A stretch of 64,000 bases of DNA from Amycolatopsis sp. A133 (GTDB lineage Bacteria > Actinomycetota > Actinomycetes > Mycobacteriales > Pseudonocardiaceae). Each line of letters begins with the position of its first letter. Positions within the stretch are counted from its first letter, which is position 1. Shown piece after piece: positions 50,721 through 58,380 of this stretch. The notes below the pieces were generated by a model. That model was given only the letters and a program-made list of their open reading frames with translations. It was not told the DNA's origin and did not search any database. The position numbers were made by a program, and so were the translations under genes. The stretch is taken from assembly GCF_031082405.1 (NCBI RefSeq), contig NZ_JAVHJU010000020.1, positions 124,001-188,000 of the forward strand. The letters run 5' to 3'.

Positions 50721-52639
50721 TCCTGCGCCCGGTCGCGCCCGACGTCCGCGAAACCACCGAGATCGGGCGGTACCTGCGGTGGCTGGAAGCCCGCGGGCAC
50801 TCGTTCGACGGTTATCCCGGCCTGCACCGCTGGTCGGTGACCGACCTCGACGGCTTCTGGTCCTCGATCAAGGACTTCTTCGGTGTCCGCTTCCCCACCC
50901 CGGCCACCGCGGTCGTGCCCGACCGGACCATGCCCGGCACCGAGTGGTTCCCCGGCGCCACCCTCAACTACGCCGAGCACGCCCTCGGCCACGGGCCCGA
51001 CGACGAGGCCGCGGTCATCGCCTACTCCCAGACGCGGGAGCGCACCGAACTCACCTGGGGGCAGCTGCGCGACCAGGTCGCGCGCGCTCGCGCCGGGCTG
51101 GCCCGCCTCGGCGTCGGGCGCGGCGACCGCGTCGTGGCGTACCTGCCGAACATCCCCGAAACCGTCGTCGCCTACCTCGCGGTCGCGAGCCTGGGCGCGA
51201 TCTGGGCCTCCTGCGCCCCCGAGTTCGGCGCCCGCTCGGTGGTGGACCGGTTCGGCCAGGTCGAGCCGCGGGTGCTGCTGACGGTGTCCGGCTACCGCTA
51301 CGGCGCCAAGGACGTCGACCGCCGCGCCGAGGTCGCGGAGATCCGCGCGGGCCTGCCGACCGCCGAACACGTCGTGCACGTCCCCTACGGCGGCCACGAC
51401 CTGCCCGGCACGCTCTCCTGGGCCGACCTGCTCACCGAAAGTGCACCCGGGTTCGAGCCCGTCGGCTTCGCGCACCCGCTGTGCGTGCTGTTCTCCTCCG
51501 GCACCACGGGCAAGCCGAAGGCGATCGTGCACGGCCACGGCGGAATCCTGCTGGAGCACCTCAAGAACCACGGCCTCAGCTGGGACCTGCGCCCGGGCGA
51601 CCGGATGCTGTGGTTCTCCACCACCGCCTGGATGATGTGGAACGCGTTGGTGTCGGGGCTGCTGACCGGCGCGTCGATCGTGCTGGTCGACGGCAACCCG
51701 CTGCACCCGGACCTCGCCTGGCAGTGGCGGTTGGCCGCGGAGACGCGCGCGACGCTGATGGGCGCGAGCCCGGGATTCCTGATGGCGTGCCGGAAAGCGG
51801 GCCTCGACCCGGCCGCCGAGTACGACCTGTCCGCGCTGCGGCAGCTGGGCGCGGCCGGCAGCCCGCTGCCCGCCGAGGGCTTCCGCTGGGTGCACGAGCG
51901 GTTCCCGGACGTCCTGCTCAACGTCGGCAGCGGCGGCACCGACGTGTGCAGCGGCATCGTCCAGGGCAGCCCGCTGCAGCCGGTCGTGGCGGGTGAGATC
52001 TCCGGTCCCTGCCTCGGCGTCGACGCCCGGGCGTTCGACGAGCGCGGCGCCGGGGTCGTCGGGGAGCTCGGCGAGCTCGTGATCACCGCCCCGATGCCGT
52101 CGATGCCGGTGGGATTCTGGGGCGACGGCTCGGGCGAGCGCTACCGCGAGACGTACTTCTCGACCTACCCCGGGGTTTGGCGGCACGGCGACTGGATCCG
52201 GTTCTCCCCGGAGGGCAGCTGCGTCATCGCCGGCCGCTCGGACGCCACCCTCAACCGCGGCGGCGTCCGGCTGGGCACCGCCGAGTTCTACGCCGTCGTG
52301 GAGGAGCTCCCGGAAATCGAGGACTCCCTCGTCGTGCACCTCGAAGACCCCGCGGGAGGCAACGGCGACCTCCGGCTGTTCGTGGCGCTGCGGTCCGGCG
52401 CCGAACTCGACGACGCGCTGCGCCACCGGATCGCGTCGGCGTTGCGGACCGCGCTCTCGCCGCGGCACGTGCCGGACGCGATCACCGCCGTGCCGTCGAT
52501 CCCCCGCAACCGCACCGGGAAAAAACTGGAGCTGCCGGTGAAGAAACTCCTGCGCGGCGCCCCCGTCGGCGAGGTCGTCGGCCGGGATGTGCTGGCCGAT
52601 CCCACGTCCCTCGACGCCTTTCTCCCGGAGCGCGCATGA
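50717..52639 (+). CDS. acetoacetyl-CoA synthetase (acetoacetate-CoA ligase)
   Basis: A 640-residue AACS-type ANL ligase: N-terminal ACAS segment (WSVTDLDGFWSSIKDFF, WFPGATLNYAEHAL), P-loop VLFSSGTTGKPKAIVHGHGG, WFSTTAWMMWNALVSGLL, LNVGSGGTDVCSG, GRSDATLNRGGVRLGTAEFY and IPRNRTGKKLELPVKK with the catalytic Lys. It activates acetoacetate or a related 3-oxo acid, linking the pathway to acetyl-CoA. It is translationally coupled at both ends. Confidence 0.9.
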   Translation: MILRPVAPDVRETTEIGRYLRWLEARGHSFDGYPGLHRWSVTDLDGFWSSIKDFFGVRFPTPATAVVPDRTMPGTEWFPGATLNYAEHALGHGPDDEAAVIAYSQTRERTELTWGQLRDQVARARAGLARLGVGRGDRVVAYLPNIPETVVAYLAVASLGAIWASCAPEFGARSVVDRFGQVEPRVLLTVSGYRYGAKDVDRRAEVAEIRAGLPTAEHVVHVPYGGHDLPGTLSWADLLTESAPGFEPVGFAHPLCVLFSSGTTGKPKAIVHGHGGILLEHLKNHGLSWDLRPGDRMLWFSTTAWMMWNALVSGLLTGASIVLVDGNPLHPDLAWQWRLAAETRATLMGASPGFLMACRKAGLDPAAEYDLSALRQLGAAGSPLPAEGFRWVHERFPDVLLNVGSGGTDVCSGIVQGSPLQPVVAGEISGPCLGVDARAFDERGAGVVGELGELVITAPMPSMPVGFWGDGSGERYRETYFSTYPGVWRHGDWIRFSPEGSCVIAGRSDATLNRGGVRLGTAEFYAVVEELPEIEDSLVVHLEDPAGGNGDLRLFVALRSGAELDDALRHRIASALRTALSPRHVPDAITAVPSIPRNRTGKKLELPVKKLLRGAPVGEVVGRDVLADPTSLDAFLPERA

Positions 52640-53568
52640 CCACCGTCGCGATCGTCGGGACCGGCGTGATCGGGGCCGGCTGGGCCGCGCACTTCCTCGC
52701 CCGGGGCTACGACGTCATCGCCACCGACCCGGCGCCCGGCGCCGAGGACCGCCTCCGCGCCGACGTCGCCGCACACTGGCCGACCCTGATCCGGCTCGGC
52801 CTCGCCGAAGACGCTTCGCAGGATCGGCTGAGCTTCGCCACGGACGCCGGCGCGGCCGTCTCGGAGGCGGATTTTGTGCAGGAGAACGGTCCCGAACGCG
52901 AAGACGTCAAGCACGCGCTGTTCGGCGTGCTGGACGAGGCCGCGCGGCCGGACGTGATCCTGGCGAGCAGCTCGTCCGGGCTGCTGCCGAGCGTCATCGC
53001 GCGCGGCTGCCCGAGGCACCCCGAGCGCGTGGTCGTCGGGCACCCCTTCAACCCGCCGCACGTGATCCCGCTCGTGGAGGTCGTCCCGGGCGCCGCCACC
53101 GCGCCCGAGGTCGTCGACCGCGCGGTGGAGTTCTACCTGGCGGCCGGGAAGCGGCCGATCCGGCTGACGCGGGAGGTACCCGGCCACGTCGCGAACCGGC
53201 TGCAGGCCGCGCTGTGGCAGGAGGCGTACTCCCTCGTCGAGCGCGGCGTCGCGACGGTCGCCGACATCGACGCCGCCATCGCGCACGGGCCCGGCCTGCG
53301 CTGGGCCGTGCTCGGCCCGTTCGTCAACCAGCACCTCTCCGGCGGCGCGGGCGGGCTCGCGCACGTCCTGCGCCACCTCGGCCCGCCCACCGAACAGTGG
53401 TGGCGCGACCTCGGCCGCGTCCACCTGACACCGGAACTCGCCGAAACGCTCGTCGCCGGTGTCGACGCCGAACTGGACGGCACCGACCACGACCGGCTCG
53501 TCGCCGCCCGCGACGCCGTCCTCGACCACCTGCTGGCCGCCAAGGCCGCGCAGCCCGACCTGCCCTGA
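52636..53568 (+). CDS. 3-hydroxyacyl-CoA dehydrogenase family (carnitine/hydroxyacid type)
   Basis: A 310-residue two-domain dehydrogenase. The NAD motif is VGTGVIGAGWAAHFLARG; VQENGPEREDVKHALF, ASSSSGLLPS, VGHPFNPPHVIPLVEVV (catalytic His) and EVPGHVANRLQAALWQEA follow. This subgroup includes carnitine 3-dehydrogenase and L-gulonate 3-dehydrogenase as well as hydroxybutyryl-CoA enzymes. Next to AACS, oxidation of a 3-hydroxy acid to a 3-oxo acid is plausible. Confidence 0.85.
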   Translation: MTTVAIVGTGVIGAGWAAHFLARGYDVIATDPAPGAEDRLRADVAAHWPTLIRLGLAEDASQDRLSFATDAGAAVSEADFVQENGPEREDVKHALFGVLDEAARPDVILASSSSGLLPSVIARGCPRHPERVVVGHPFNPPHVIPLVEVVPGAATAPEVVDRAVEFYLAAGKRPIRLTREVPGHVANRLQAALWQEAYSLVERGVATVADIDAAIAHGPGLRWAVLGPFVNQHLSGGAGGLAHVLRHLGPPTEQWWRDLGRVHLTPELAETLVAGVDAELDGTDHDRLVAARDAVLDHLLAAKAAQPDLP

Positions 53569-53581
53569 CCTGGAGCACCTC

Positions 53582-54448
53582 GTGGACCTTTCCTCCCTGA
53601 CCGCCATCGACGTCCACACCCACGTCGAGCAAGACGGCCACGGCTGTTTCGCCCTCGACCAGGAACTGCTGGACGCGTCCGAGAAGTACTTCCGCGCCGG
53701 GCAGGACCGCACGCCGACGGTGACCGCGATCGCCGAGCACTACCGGGCCCGCAACATGGCCGCGGTCGTCTTCACCGTCGAGGCGCCGGCCGCGACCGGG
53801 CACCCGGCGTTGTCGAGCGAGGAGATCGCCGACGCGGCCGCGGAGCACGCGGACGTGCTCATCCCGTTCGGCTCGGTCGACCCGCACGCCGGCAAGGCGG
53901 CCGTGCTGCGCGCGCGGCGGCTGGCCGGCGAGCACGGGGTGCGCGGGTTCAAGTTCCACCCGAGCCTGCAGGCGTTCGAGCCCAACGACGTCCGGTACTA
54001 CCCGCTCTACGAGGCGATCGCCGAGCTGGGCGTGCCCGCCCTGTTCCACACGGGCCAGACCGGTATCGGTGCCGGCCTGCCGGGCGGGCACGGGATCAAG
54101 CTGCGGTACTCGAACCCGATGCTGCTCGACGACGTCGCCGCCGACTTCCCGGACCTGACGATCATCCTGGCGCACCCGTCGGTGCCGTGGCAGGACGAAG
54201 CGATCTCGGTCGCGACGCACAAGGCGAACGTGTACATCGACCTCTCGGGCTGGTCGCCGAAGTACTTCCCGCCGCAGCTGGTCCGCGCGGCCAACACGCT
54301 GCTGAAGCACAAGGTGCTGTTCGGCTCCGACTTCCCGGTGATCACCCCGGACCGCTGGCTCGCCGACTTCGCCGCGCTCGACATCAAGGACGAAGTGCGG
54401 CCGCTGATCCTCAAGGACAACGCCATCGGAGTACTCGGGCTGGCTTGA
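53582..54448 (+). CDS. amidohydrolase-2 family hydrolase/decarboxylase
   Basis: A 288-residue protein starting at GTG with GGAG 7 bp before it. Metal-site motifs: IDVHTHVEQ (HxH), GFKFHPSLQ, LFHTGQTG, LAHPSVPWQ and FGSDFPV (Asp). The family has metal-dependent hydrolases and decarboxylases acting on aromatic or hydroxylated acids (ACMSD/gamma-resorcylate type). It is the last gene of the coupled CoA operon. No terminator was obvious after it. Confidence 0.85.
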   Translation: MDLSSLTAIDVHTHVEQDGHGCFALDQELLDASEKYFRAGQDRTPTVTAIAEHYRARNMAAVVFTVEAPAATGHPALSSEEIADAAAEHADVLIPFGSVDPHAGKAAVLRARRLAGEHGVRGFKFHPSLQAFEPNDVRYYPLYEAIAELGVPALFHTGQTGIGAGLPGGHGIKLRYSNPMLLDDVAADFPDLTIILAHPSVPWQDEAISVATHKANVYIDLSGWSPKYFPPQLVRAANTLLKHKVLFGSDFPVITPDRWLADFAALDIKDEVRPLILKDNAIGVLGLA

Positions 54449-54460
54449 ACGCCGGATAAC

Positions 54461-54485
54461 GTTTGTCCGCTACGTCCCCGGGCAT
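54461..54485 (+). promoter_or_regulatory. sigma-B-type promoter of DUF2188 gene
   Basis: GTTT (54461-54464), 15 bp, GGGCAT (54480-54485). The element fits the actinobacterial general-stress sigma consensus GNNT-N14-16-GGGTA(C/T) with one mismatch and ends 37 bp before the start at 54523. Confidence 0.55.
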
Positions 54486-54522
54486 CCGCAGCCTTCCAGC
54501 ACTCACGATGGGAGGCGGCGTC

Positions 54523-54747
54523 GTGGCGGAAGGTGATGTGCACACCTACTACGAAGACGGACTGTGGAAGAACCGCGTCGAAGGCGGCCGCCGGGCGTCC
54601 AACACTTCCCCCCGGCGCGTCGACGCCGTCTTGGCCGGGCGGCAGATCGCGCGGAAGCGCCGCGTCGGGCATTTTGTCCACACGCCGGAAGGCGAAGTCG
54701 AAACCGAACGTGATTTCCGCCCCCGCCCCCGCCGCCCCGTGGACTGA
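54523..54747 (+). CDS. DUF2188 domain protein
   Basis: A 74-residue protein that is one DUF2188 domain: VHTYYEDGLWKNRVEGGRRA, then RRVDAVLAGRQIARKRRVGH and FVHTPEGEVETERDF. GGAGG lies 7 bp before the GTG chosen; ATG 54508 would include that site. Function is unknown; DUF2188 proteins are small and strongly basic and often lie near stress genes. A related domain forms the C-terminus of the manganese catalase at 56532. Confidence 0.8.
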   Translation: MAEGDVHTYYEDGLWKNRVEGGRRASNTSPRRVDAVLAGRQIARKRRVGHFVHTPEGEVETERDFRPRPRRPVD

Positions 54748-54858
54748 CCGCGGCCGATGACGTCCGTCACGGCGGACCGGCAGGTGTAACGGATCACCCG
54801 TTCGGACGATAGCCCGTTCGTGTCCGGGGACGCCCCGGCCTTCACGAACGGACTACCC

Positions 54859-55590
54859 ATGCCTCGCCTCCGCCTGGCCGCGCTCCTCGCCGCCGGTTCC
54901 CTCGCCCTCGCCGGCTGCTCCGGTACCGCGGGCACCGCGGCCCCGGCCGCCGCCACGTCCGCCGCCCCCGCGGCCCCGTCCGCGACGGCGGCCCCGGCGC
55001 TCGACGCCGGCAAGGTGGGGGCCGCCATCACCGCCGCCGCCAAGCAGGCCACGGCCGTGCACGTCAAGGGCACCATGGCCCAGGAGGGCAGCACGATCAA
55101 CCTGGACCTGCAGCTCAACCCGGACAGCGCGAGCGGCACGGTGGTGAAGGACGGCCTCGAGATCCCGGTGCTGCGGATCGGCGACAAGTACTACTTCAAG
55201 TTCACCGACTCGCTGGTGAAGCAGGCCGGTGTCCCGGCCGCGGCGGCGAAGCAGATCACCGGCAAGTGGGTTTCCTCGACGGCCAAGATCGGCGAGGGCA
55301 TCGCGGCGGCCTTCAAGGTGTTCCTCGACTACAAGTCGTTCACCGAGGGCACCCTCGGCGAGCTGGAGAAGTCGAGCTTCACCGCGGGCCAGCCCACCAC
55401 GCTGGCCGGCACGCCGGCGCTGACCTTCACCAGCCCGGACGGCACGGCCACGGTGGCCGCGACCGAGCCGCACTACCTGCTGCGCATGCAGGACCCGAAG
55501 AGCGGCGCCATGGAGTTCGGCGACTGGAACAAGCCGACGACCGTCTCGGAGCCCCCGGCCGCGGAAATCTACTCCGGCCCGGGTTCCTGA
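54859..55590 (+). CDS. LppX/LprG-like lipoprotein
   Basis: A 243-residue lipoprotein: signal peptide with lipobox LALAGC (Cys near residue 20), an Ala/Pro/Ser/Thr linker to about 50, then an antiparallel beta/alpha domain (VHVKGTMAQEGSTINLDLQL, IGDKYYFKF, ITGKWVSSTA, YLLRMQDPKSG). The pattern resembles the LppX/LprG family that carries lipids under the cell envelope. Actinomycetes have many paralogues, so the cargo is not known. Confidence 0.75.
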   Translation: MPRLRLAALLAAGSLALAGCSGTAGTAAPAAATSAAPAAPSATAAPALDAGKVGAAITAAAKQATAVHVKGTMAQEGSTINLDLQLNPDSASGTVVKDGLEIPVLRIGDKYYFKFTDSLVKQAGVPAAAAKQITGKWVSSTAKIGEGIAAAFKVFLDYKSFTEGTLGELEKSSFTAGQPTTLAGTPALTFTSPDGTATVAATEPHYLLRMQDPKSGAMEFGDWNKPTTVSEPPAAEIYSGPGS

Positions 55591-55611
55591 CCGGCTCTGC
55601 CGTTGCGCTGG

Positions 55612-55651
55612 AAGGCCACCGTCCGGGCATCCGTTGCCCGGCGGTGGCCTT
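55612..55651. terminator. strong terminator between lipoprotein and STAS-ATPase genes
   Basis: AAGGCCACCG-t-CCGGGCA pairs with TGCCCGG-CGGTGGCCTT around TCCGT, leaving only one unpaired T. It separates two convergent genes. Confidence 0.8.
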
Positions 55652-55669
55652 GGGTTTCACTGCGGCGGT

Positions 55670-56407
55670 TCAAGAACGGGCCAGCAGGGCCCACACGGTC
55701 TTCCCACCTGCCCTCGACCGGCTGCTCCCCCATGTCTTCGCCACCTTCGTGATCATCCGCAAACCCAGCCCCGCCGCGGCCGGATCGAGGTCCTCACGCA
55801 ACACCGCCGGCCGGGCGCTCTCGTCGGAGACCTCCACCGCGAGCGTCCCGCGGCGCAGCTCGAGGCGCAGCCGGGGCGCGGAATCCGTGTGGCGCAGCGT
55901 GTTTTCGACGAGCTCGGTCGCGACCAGCTCCGCGTCCTCCGCCAGCTCGGGCACCATCCACTCCGCGCAGACCCCGCGGACGAACCCGCGGGCGCGCGCC
56001 GACGTGCGCGACGACCGGTCGAGCAGCCGGCCCACCCGCCGTCGTGCCGGGCGGGTCAGGGCGGCCTCCGCCGTGCCGGTGTCCGGGAACACCGGTACGC
56101 AGCGGTCCACCGCGGCCGCCGCGAGCACCGCTCGTTGTTCCGGCCGGCCCGTGACGAGCGCGAACGGGAGCGCCGGCCAGTCACCGACGCGCAGGGCGAC
56201 GAGGGCGAACACCCTGGTCAGCTTCCGGTCACGCAGTTCGAGGCGCTCGATGTCGATCAGCACCCCGTCCGCGGAGTCCGCCGCGAACTCGAGCAGCCGG
56301 TCACGCAGCTGGGCGTAGGTCGTCCGGTCGAGCACGCCGACGACCGAAGCCCTCGCCGGCGCGCCGGGCCGGGACACCAGCCAGACGGATTTGTGCCGGG
56401 CGAGCAC
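55670..56407 (-). CDS. STAS-ATPase fusion, anti-sigma regulator
   Basis: A 245-residue protein with GTG start and AGGAGG before it. The N-terminal half is STAS-like (VVGVLDRTTYAQLRDRLLEF, GVLIDIERLELRDRKL) but lacks the phosphorylatable Ser. The C-terminal half is a GHKL ATPase of the RsbW group (LVATELVENTLRHT, GLGLRMITKVAKTWG). Antagonist and kinase parts in one chain suggest an autoregulated anti-sigma switch. Its own promoter has a sigma-B-like form. Confidence 0.8.
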   Translation of the reverse strand: MLARHKSVWLVSRPGAPARASVVGVLDRTTYAQLRDRLLEFAADSADGVLIDIERLELRDRKLTRVFALVALRVGDWPALPFALVTGRPEQRAVLAAAAVDRCVPVFPDTGTAEAALTRPARRRVGRLLDRSSRTSARARGFVRGVCAEWMVPELAEDAELVATELVENTLRHTDSAPRLRLELRRGTLAVEVSDESARPAVLREDLDPAAAGLGLRMITKVAKTWGSSRSRAGGKTVWALLARS

Positions 56408-56444
56408 CGGCGACCACCTCCTCTACGACGACCACCCGTTCGGA

Positions 56445-56468
56445 TATCCCGTACCGAACCCGTCAAAC
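56445..56468 (-). promoter_or_regulatory. sigma-B-type promoter of STAS-ATPase gene
   Basis: On the minus strand GTTT (56465-56468), 14 bp, GGGATA (56445-56450). It lies 38 bp upstream of the start at 56407. On the plus strand a weaker GTTG-N14-GGGAAC begins at about 56482 and may serve the catalase gene. Confidence 0.5.
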
Positions 56469-56531
56469 ACGGCGATTTCCCGGTTGATACGGCCGTACGG
56501 GGGAACCCCCCGGACTCGGAAGGGAGACCAC

Positions 56532-57584
56532 GTGTTCCGTCACACGAAGCTGCTGCAGTTCGAAGCCAAGCCCGAAAAGCCCGACCCCGTCTACGCCCAC
56601 AAACTCCAGGAACTCATCGGCGGCGCCTTCGGCGAAATGTCCGTCACCATGCAGTACCTGTTCCAAGGCTGGAACTGCCGCATCGAAGGCAAGTACAAAG
56701 ACCTCCTCATGGACACCGCCACCGAAGAAATCGGCCACGTCGAAATGCTCGCCACCATGGTCGCCCGCCTCCTCGAAGGCGCCCCCGCCACCATGACCGC
56801 CGAAGCCGTCAAAGACCCCGTCATGGCCGCCACCCTCGGCGGCATGGACGTCCAGCAAGCCATCGTCGCCGGCGGCGGCGCCCTCCCAGCCGACAGCAAC
56901 GGCTACCCCTGGAACGGCCGCTACATCGTCGCCTCCGGCAACCTCCTCGCCGACTTCCGCGCCAACGTCGCCGCCGAAGCCCAAGGCCGCCTCCAAACCG
57001 CCCGCCTCTACAACATGACCGACGACCCCGGCGTCAAAGCCATGCTCCAGTTCAACCTCGCCCGCGACACCGTCCACCAAAAGCAGTGGCTCGCCGCCAT
57101 CGAAGAGCTCAAGGCCGACGGCCTCGAAGACGAGATCGTCCCCAACGCCCTGCTCGACGAAGAAGACCAAACCCACAACCACACCATCTGGCACCTCTCC
57201 GACGGCCCCGACGGCGCCAAAGGCACCAGCTGGACCACCGACGCCGGCATCGAATACCTCATGGACCCCCAACCCCTCGGCGGCCCCGGCACCGCACCGA
57301 AGCCCGACCCCGCCCTCTACGGCACCTACGCGGCGCAACCGGCGGAAACCGGCGGCGAGCCCACGCTCGAACCGGCCGACGGCGACGTCGAGACGTTCTA
57401 CGACGGCTCGGTCTGGAAGAACAAGGTCGTCGGGAACTCGCGCGCGTCCGGCAGCGCCGAGACGAAGTCCGACGCCGTCGCGGAGGGCCGCAAGCTGGCG
57501 ATCAAGCGCGGCACGGCCCATTTCATCCACACGAAGGACGGCCGGATCGGCGAACGCCGGAGCTACCCGCGCGGCCGCTCCTGA
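56532..57584 (+). CDS. manganese catalase with C-terminal DUF2188 domain
   Basis: A 350-residue protein with GTG start after GGGAG. Residues 1-280 are a ferritin-like dimanganese catalase: Glu near 35 (FGEMSVTMQYL), ATEEIGHVEML with ExxH near 66-69, Glu near 149 (AAEAQGRLQ) and His near 181 (RDTVHQKQW). It breaks down hydrogen peroxide without haem. Residues about 285-350 (GDVETFYDGSVWKNKVVGNS, RKLAIKRGTAHFIHTKDG) are a DUF2188 domain, not part of ordinary manganese catalases. The core uses GAA, CAA and CTC codons almost only, while the extension uses GAG/AAG and G-ending codons, so the two parts have different histories. Confidence 0.88.
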   Translation: MFRHTKLLQFEAKPEKPDPVYAHKLQELIGGAFGEMSVTMQYLFQGWNCRIEGKYKDLLMDTATEEIGHVEMLATMVARLLEGAPATMTAEAVKDPVMAATLGGMDVQQAIVAGGGALPADSNGYPWNGRYIVASGNLLADFRANVAAEAQGRLQTARLYNMTDDPGVKAMLQFNLARDTVHQKQWLAAIEELKADGLEDEIVPNALLDEEDQTHNHTIWHLSDGPDGAKGTSWTTDAGIEYLMDPQPLGGPGTAPKPDPALYGTYAAQPAETGGEPTLEPADGDVETFYDGSVWKNKVVGNSRASGSAETKSDAVAEGRKLAIKRGTAHFIHTKDGRIGERRSYPRGRS

Positions 57585-57586
57585 CC

Positions 57587-57745
57587 TCATTCCGGCGGCA
57601 TGCCCCCGCGGTCGGCGCCCTCTTCGTCGCTCTCGCCCGCGCGGGGCGACTGGTCGCGGAACGTCGGCTCGGTGTGCTCCCCGCCGATGTCGGCGTCTTC
57701 TTCCATGCTCGCGGCGGTCACCGGGTCGATTTCGGGAGTGCTCAT
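57587..57745 (-). CDS. 52-residue acidic protein
   Basis: MSTPEIDPVTAASMEEDADI begins a small, strongly acidic protein ending RGGMPPE, with GGAGGAAG before the ATG. It has an in-frame start, a good ribosome site and a GTTT-N16-GGGTAT promoter. It has no hydrophobic segment and is probably disordered. I do not recognise a family. It is convergent with the catalase gene, whose stop is 3 bp away. Confidence 0.65.
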   Translation of the reverse strand: MSTPEIDPVTAASMEEDADIGGEHTEPTFRDQSPRAGESDEEGADRGGMPPE

Positions 57746-57774
57746 CGCTTCCTCCGATCGGGCGAAACCCGGGC

Positions 57775-57827
57775 ATACCCGGCGGCACGAGCGGGCAAAC
57801 GCGTTTGCGCGCCGCGCCGCCGGGCAT
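57775..57827. promoter_or_regulatory. back-to-back sigma-B-type promoters sharing AAACGCGTTT
   Basis: The palindrome AAACGCGTTT (57797-57806) gives a -35 GTTT on each strand. Minus: GTTT-N16-GGGTAT (57775-57800) for the acidic protein. Plus: GTTT-N15-GGGCAT (57803-57827) for the DUF4383 gene. The minus promoter matches the stress-sigma consensus exactly. Confidence 0.65.
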
Positions 57828-57885
57828 GCCGCCCGGCGGGTCCCCCGGCCGAGGGATCCACCATCCGAAATCGGAGGAAGCGACC

Positions 57886-58341
57886 ATGTCATCAATGGAG
57901 ACCGAGGTCCGGCGCACCCCCCGCCAGCTTCTCGCCGCGATCGTGGGAGTGGTTTTCCTGCTGGTCGGCCTGCTGGGCTTCATCCCCGGCGTGACGACCC
58001 ACTACGACATGCTCACCTTTGCCGGTCACCATTCCGGCGCGCTGCTCTTGGGCGTCTTCGCCGTTTCGATCCTGCACAACATCGTCCACCTCGCGTTCGG
58101 CGTCGCCGGGCTCGCGATGGCGAGGACCGCGAGCGGTGCGCGGGCGTTCCTCATCGGGGGCGGGGTGGTCTACCTCGTCCTGTGGCTCTACGGCCTCGTG
58201 ATCGACCACGGCAGTGCGGCCAACTTCGTCCCGGTCAACACCGCCGACAACTGGCTGCACCTCGGCCTGGGTGTCGTGATGATCGCGCTCGGGCTGATCC
58301 CGCTCGGCGCCACGCGCAGCCCCGTCGCCGACTCGCGGTGA
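57886..58341 (+). CDS. DUF4383 membrane protein
   Basis: A 151-residue protein with four helices (IVGVVFLLVGLLGFIPGV, LLLGVFAVSILHNIVHL, LIGGGVVYLVLWLYGLV, LHLGLGVVMIALGLIPLG). The HNIVHLAFG and NTADNWLHLGLG segments are typical of DUF4383, whose function is unknown. GGAGGAAG lies 6 bp before the ATG. Its promoter resembles those of neighbouring stress genes. Confidence 0.88.
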   Translation: MSSMETEVRRTPRQLLAAIVGVVFLLVGLLGFIPGVTTHYDMLTFAGHHSGALLLGVFAVSILHNIVHLAFGVAGLAMARTASGARAFLIGGGVVYLVLWLYGLVIDHGSAANFVPVNTADNWLHLGLGVVMIALGLIPLGATRSPVADSR

Positions 58342-58355
58342 CCGGGCGCCGGGCG

Positions 58356-58380
58356 GGGCGGCCGTTCAGGACGGCCGCCC
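58356..58380. terminator. hairpin between convergent DUF4383 and catalase-like genes
   Basis: GGGCGGCCGT (58356-58365) and ACGGCCGCCC (58371-58380) pair exactly around TCAGG. The loop contains the stop codon of the minus-strand gene. Confidence 0.75.
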
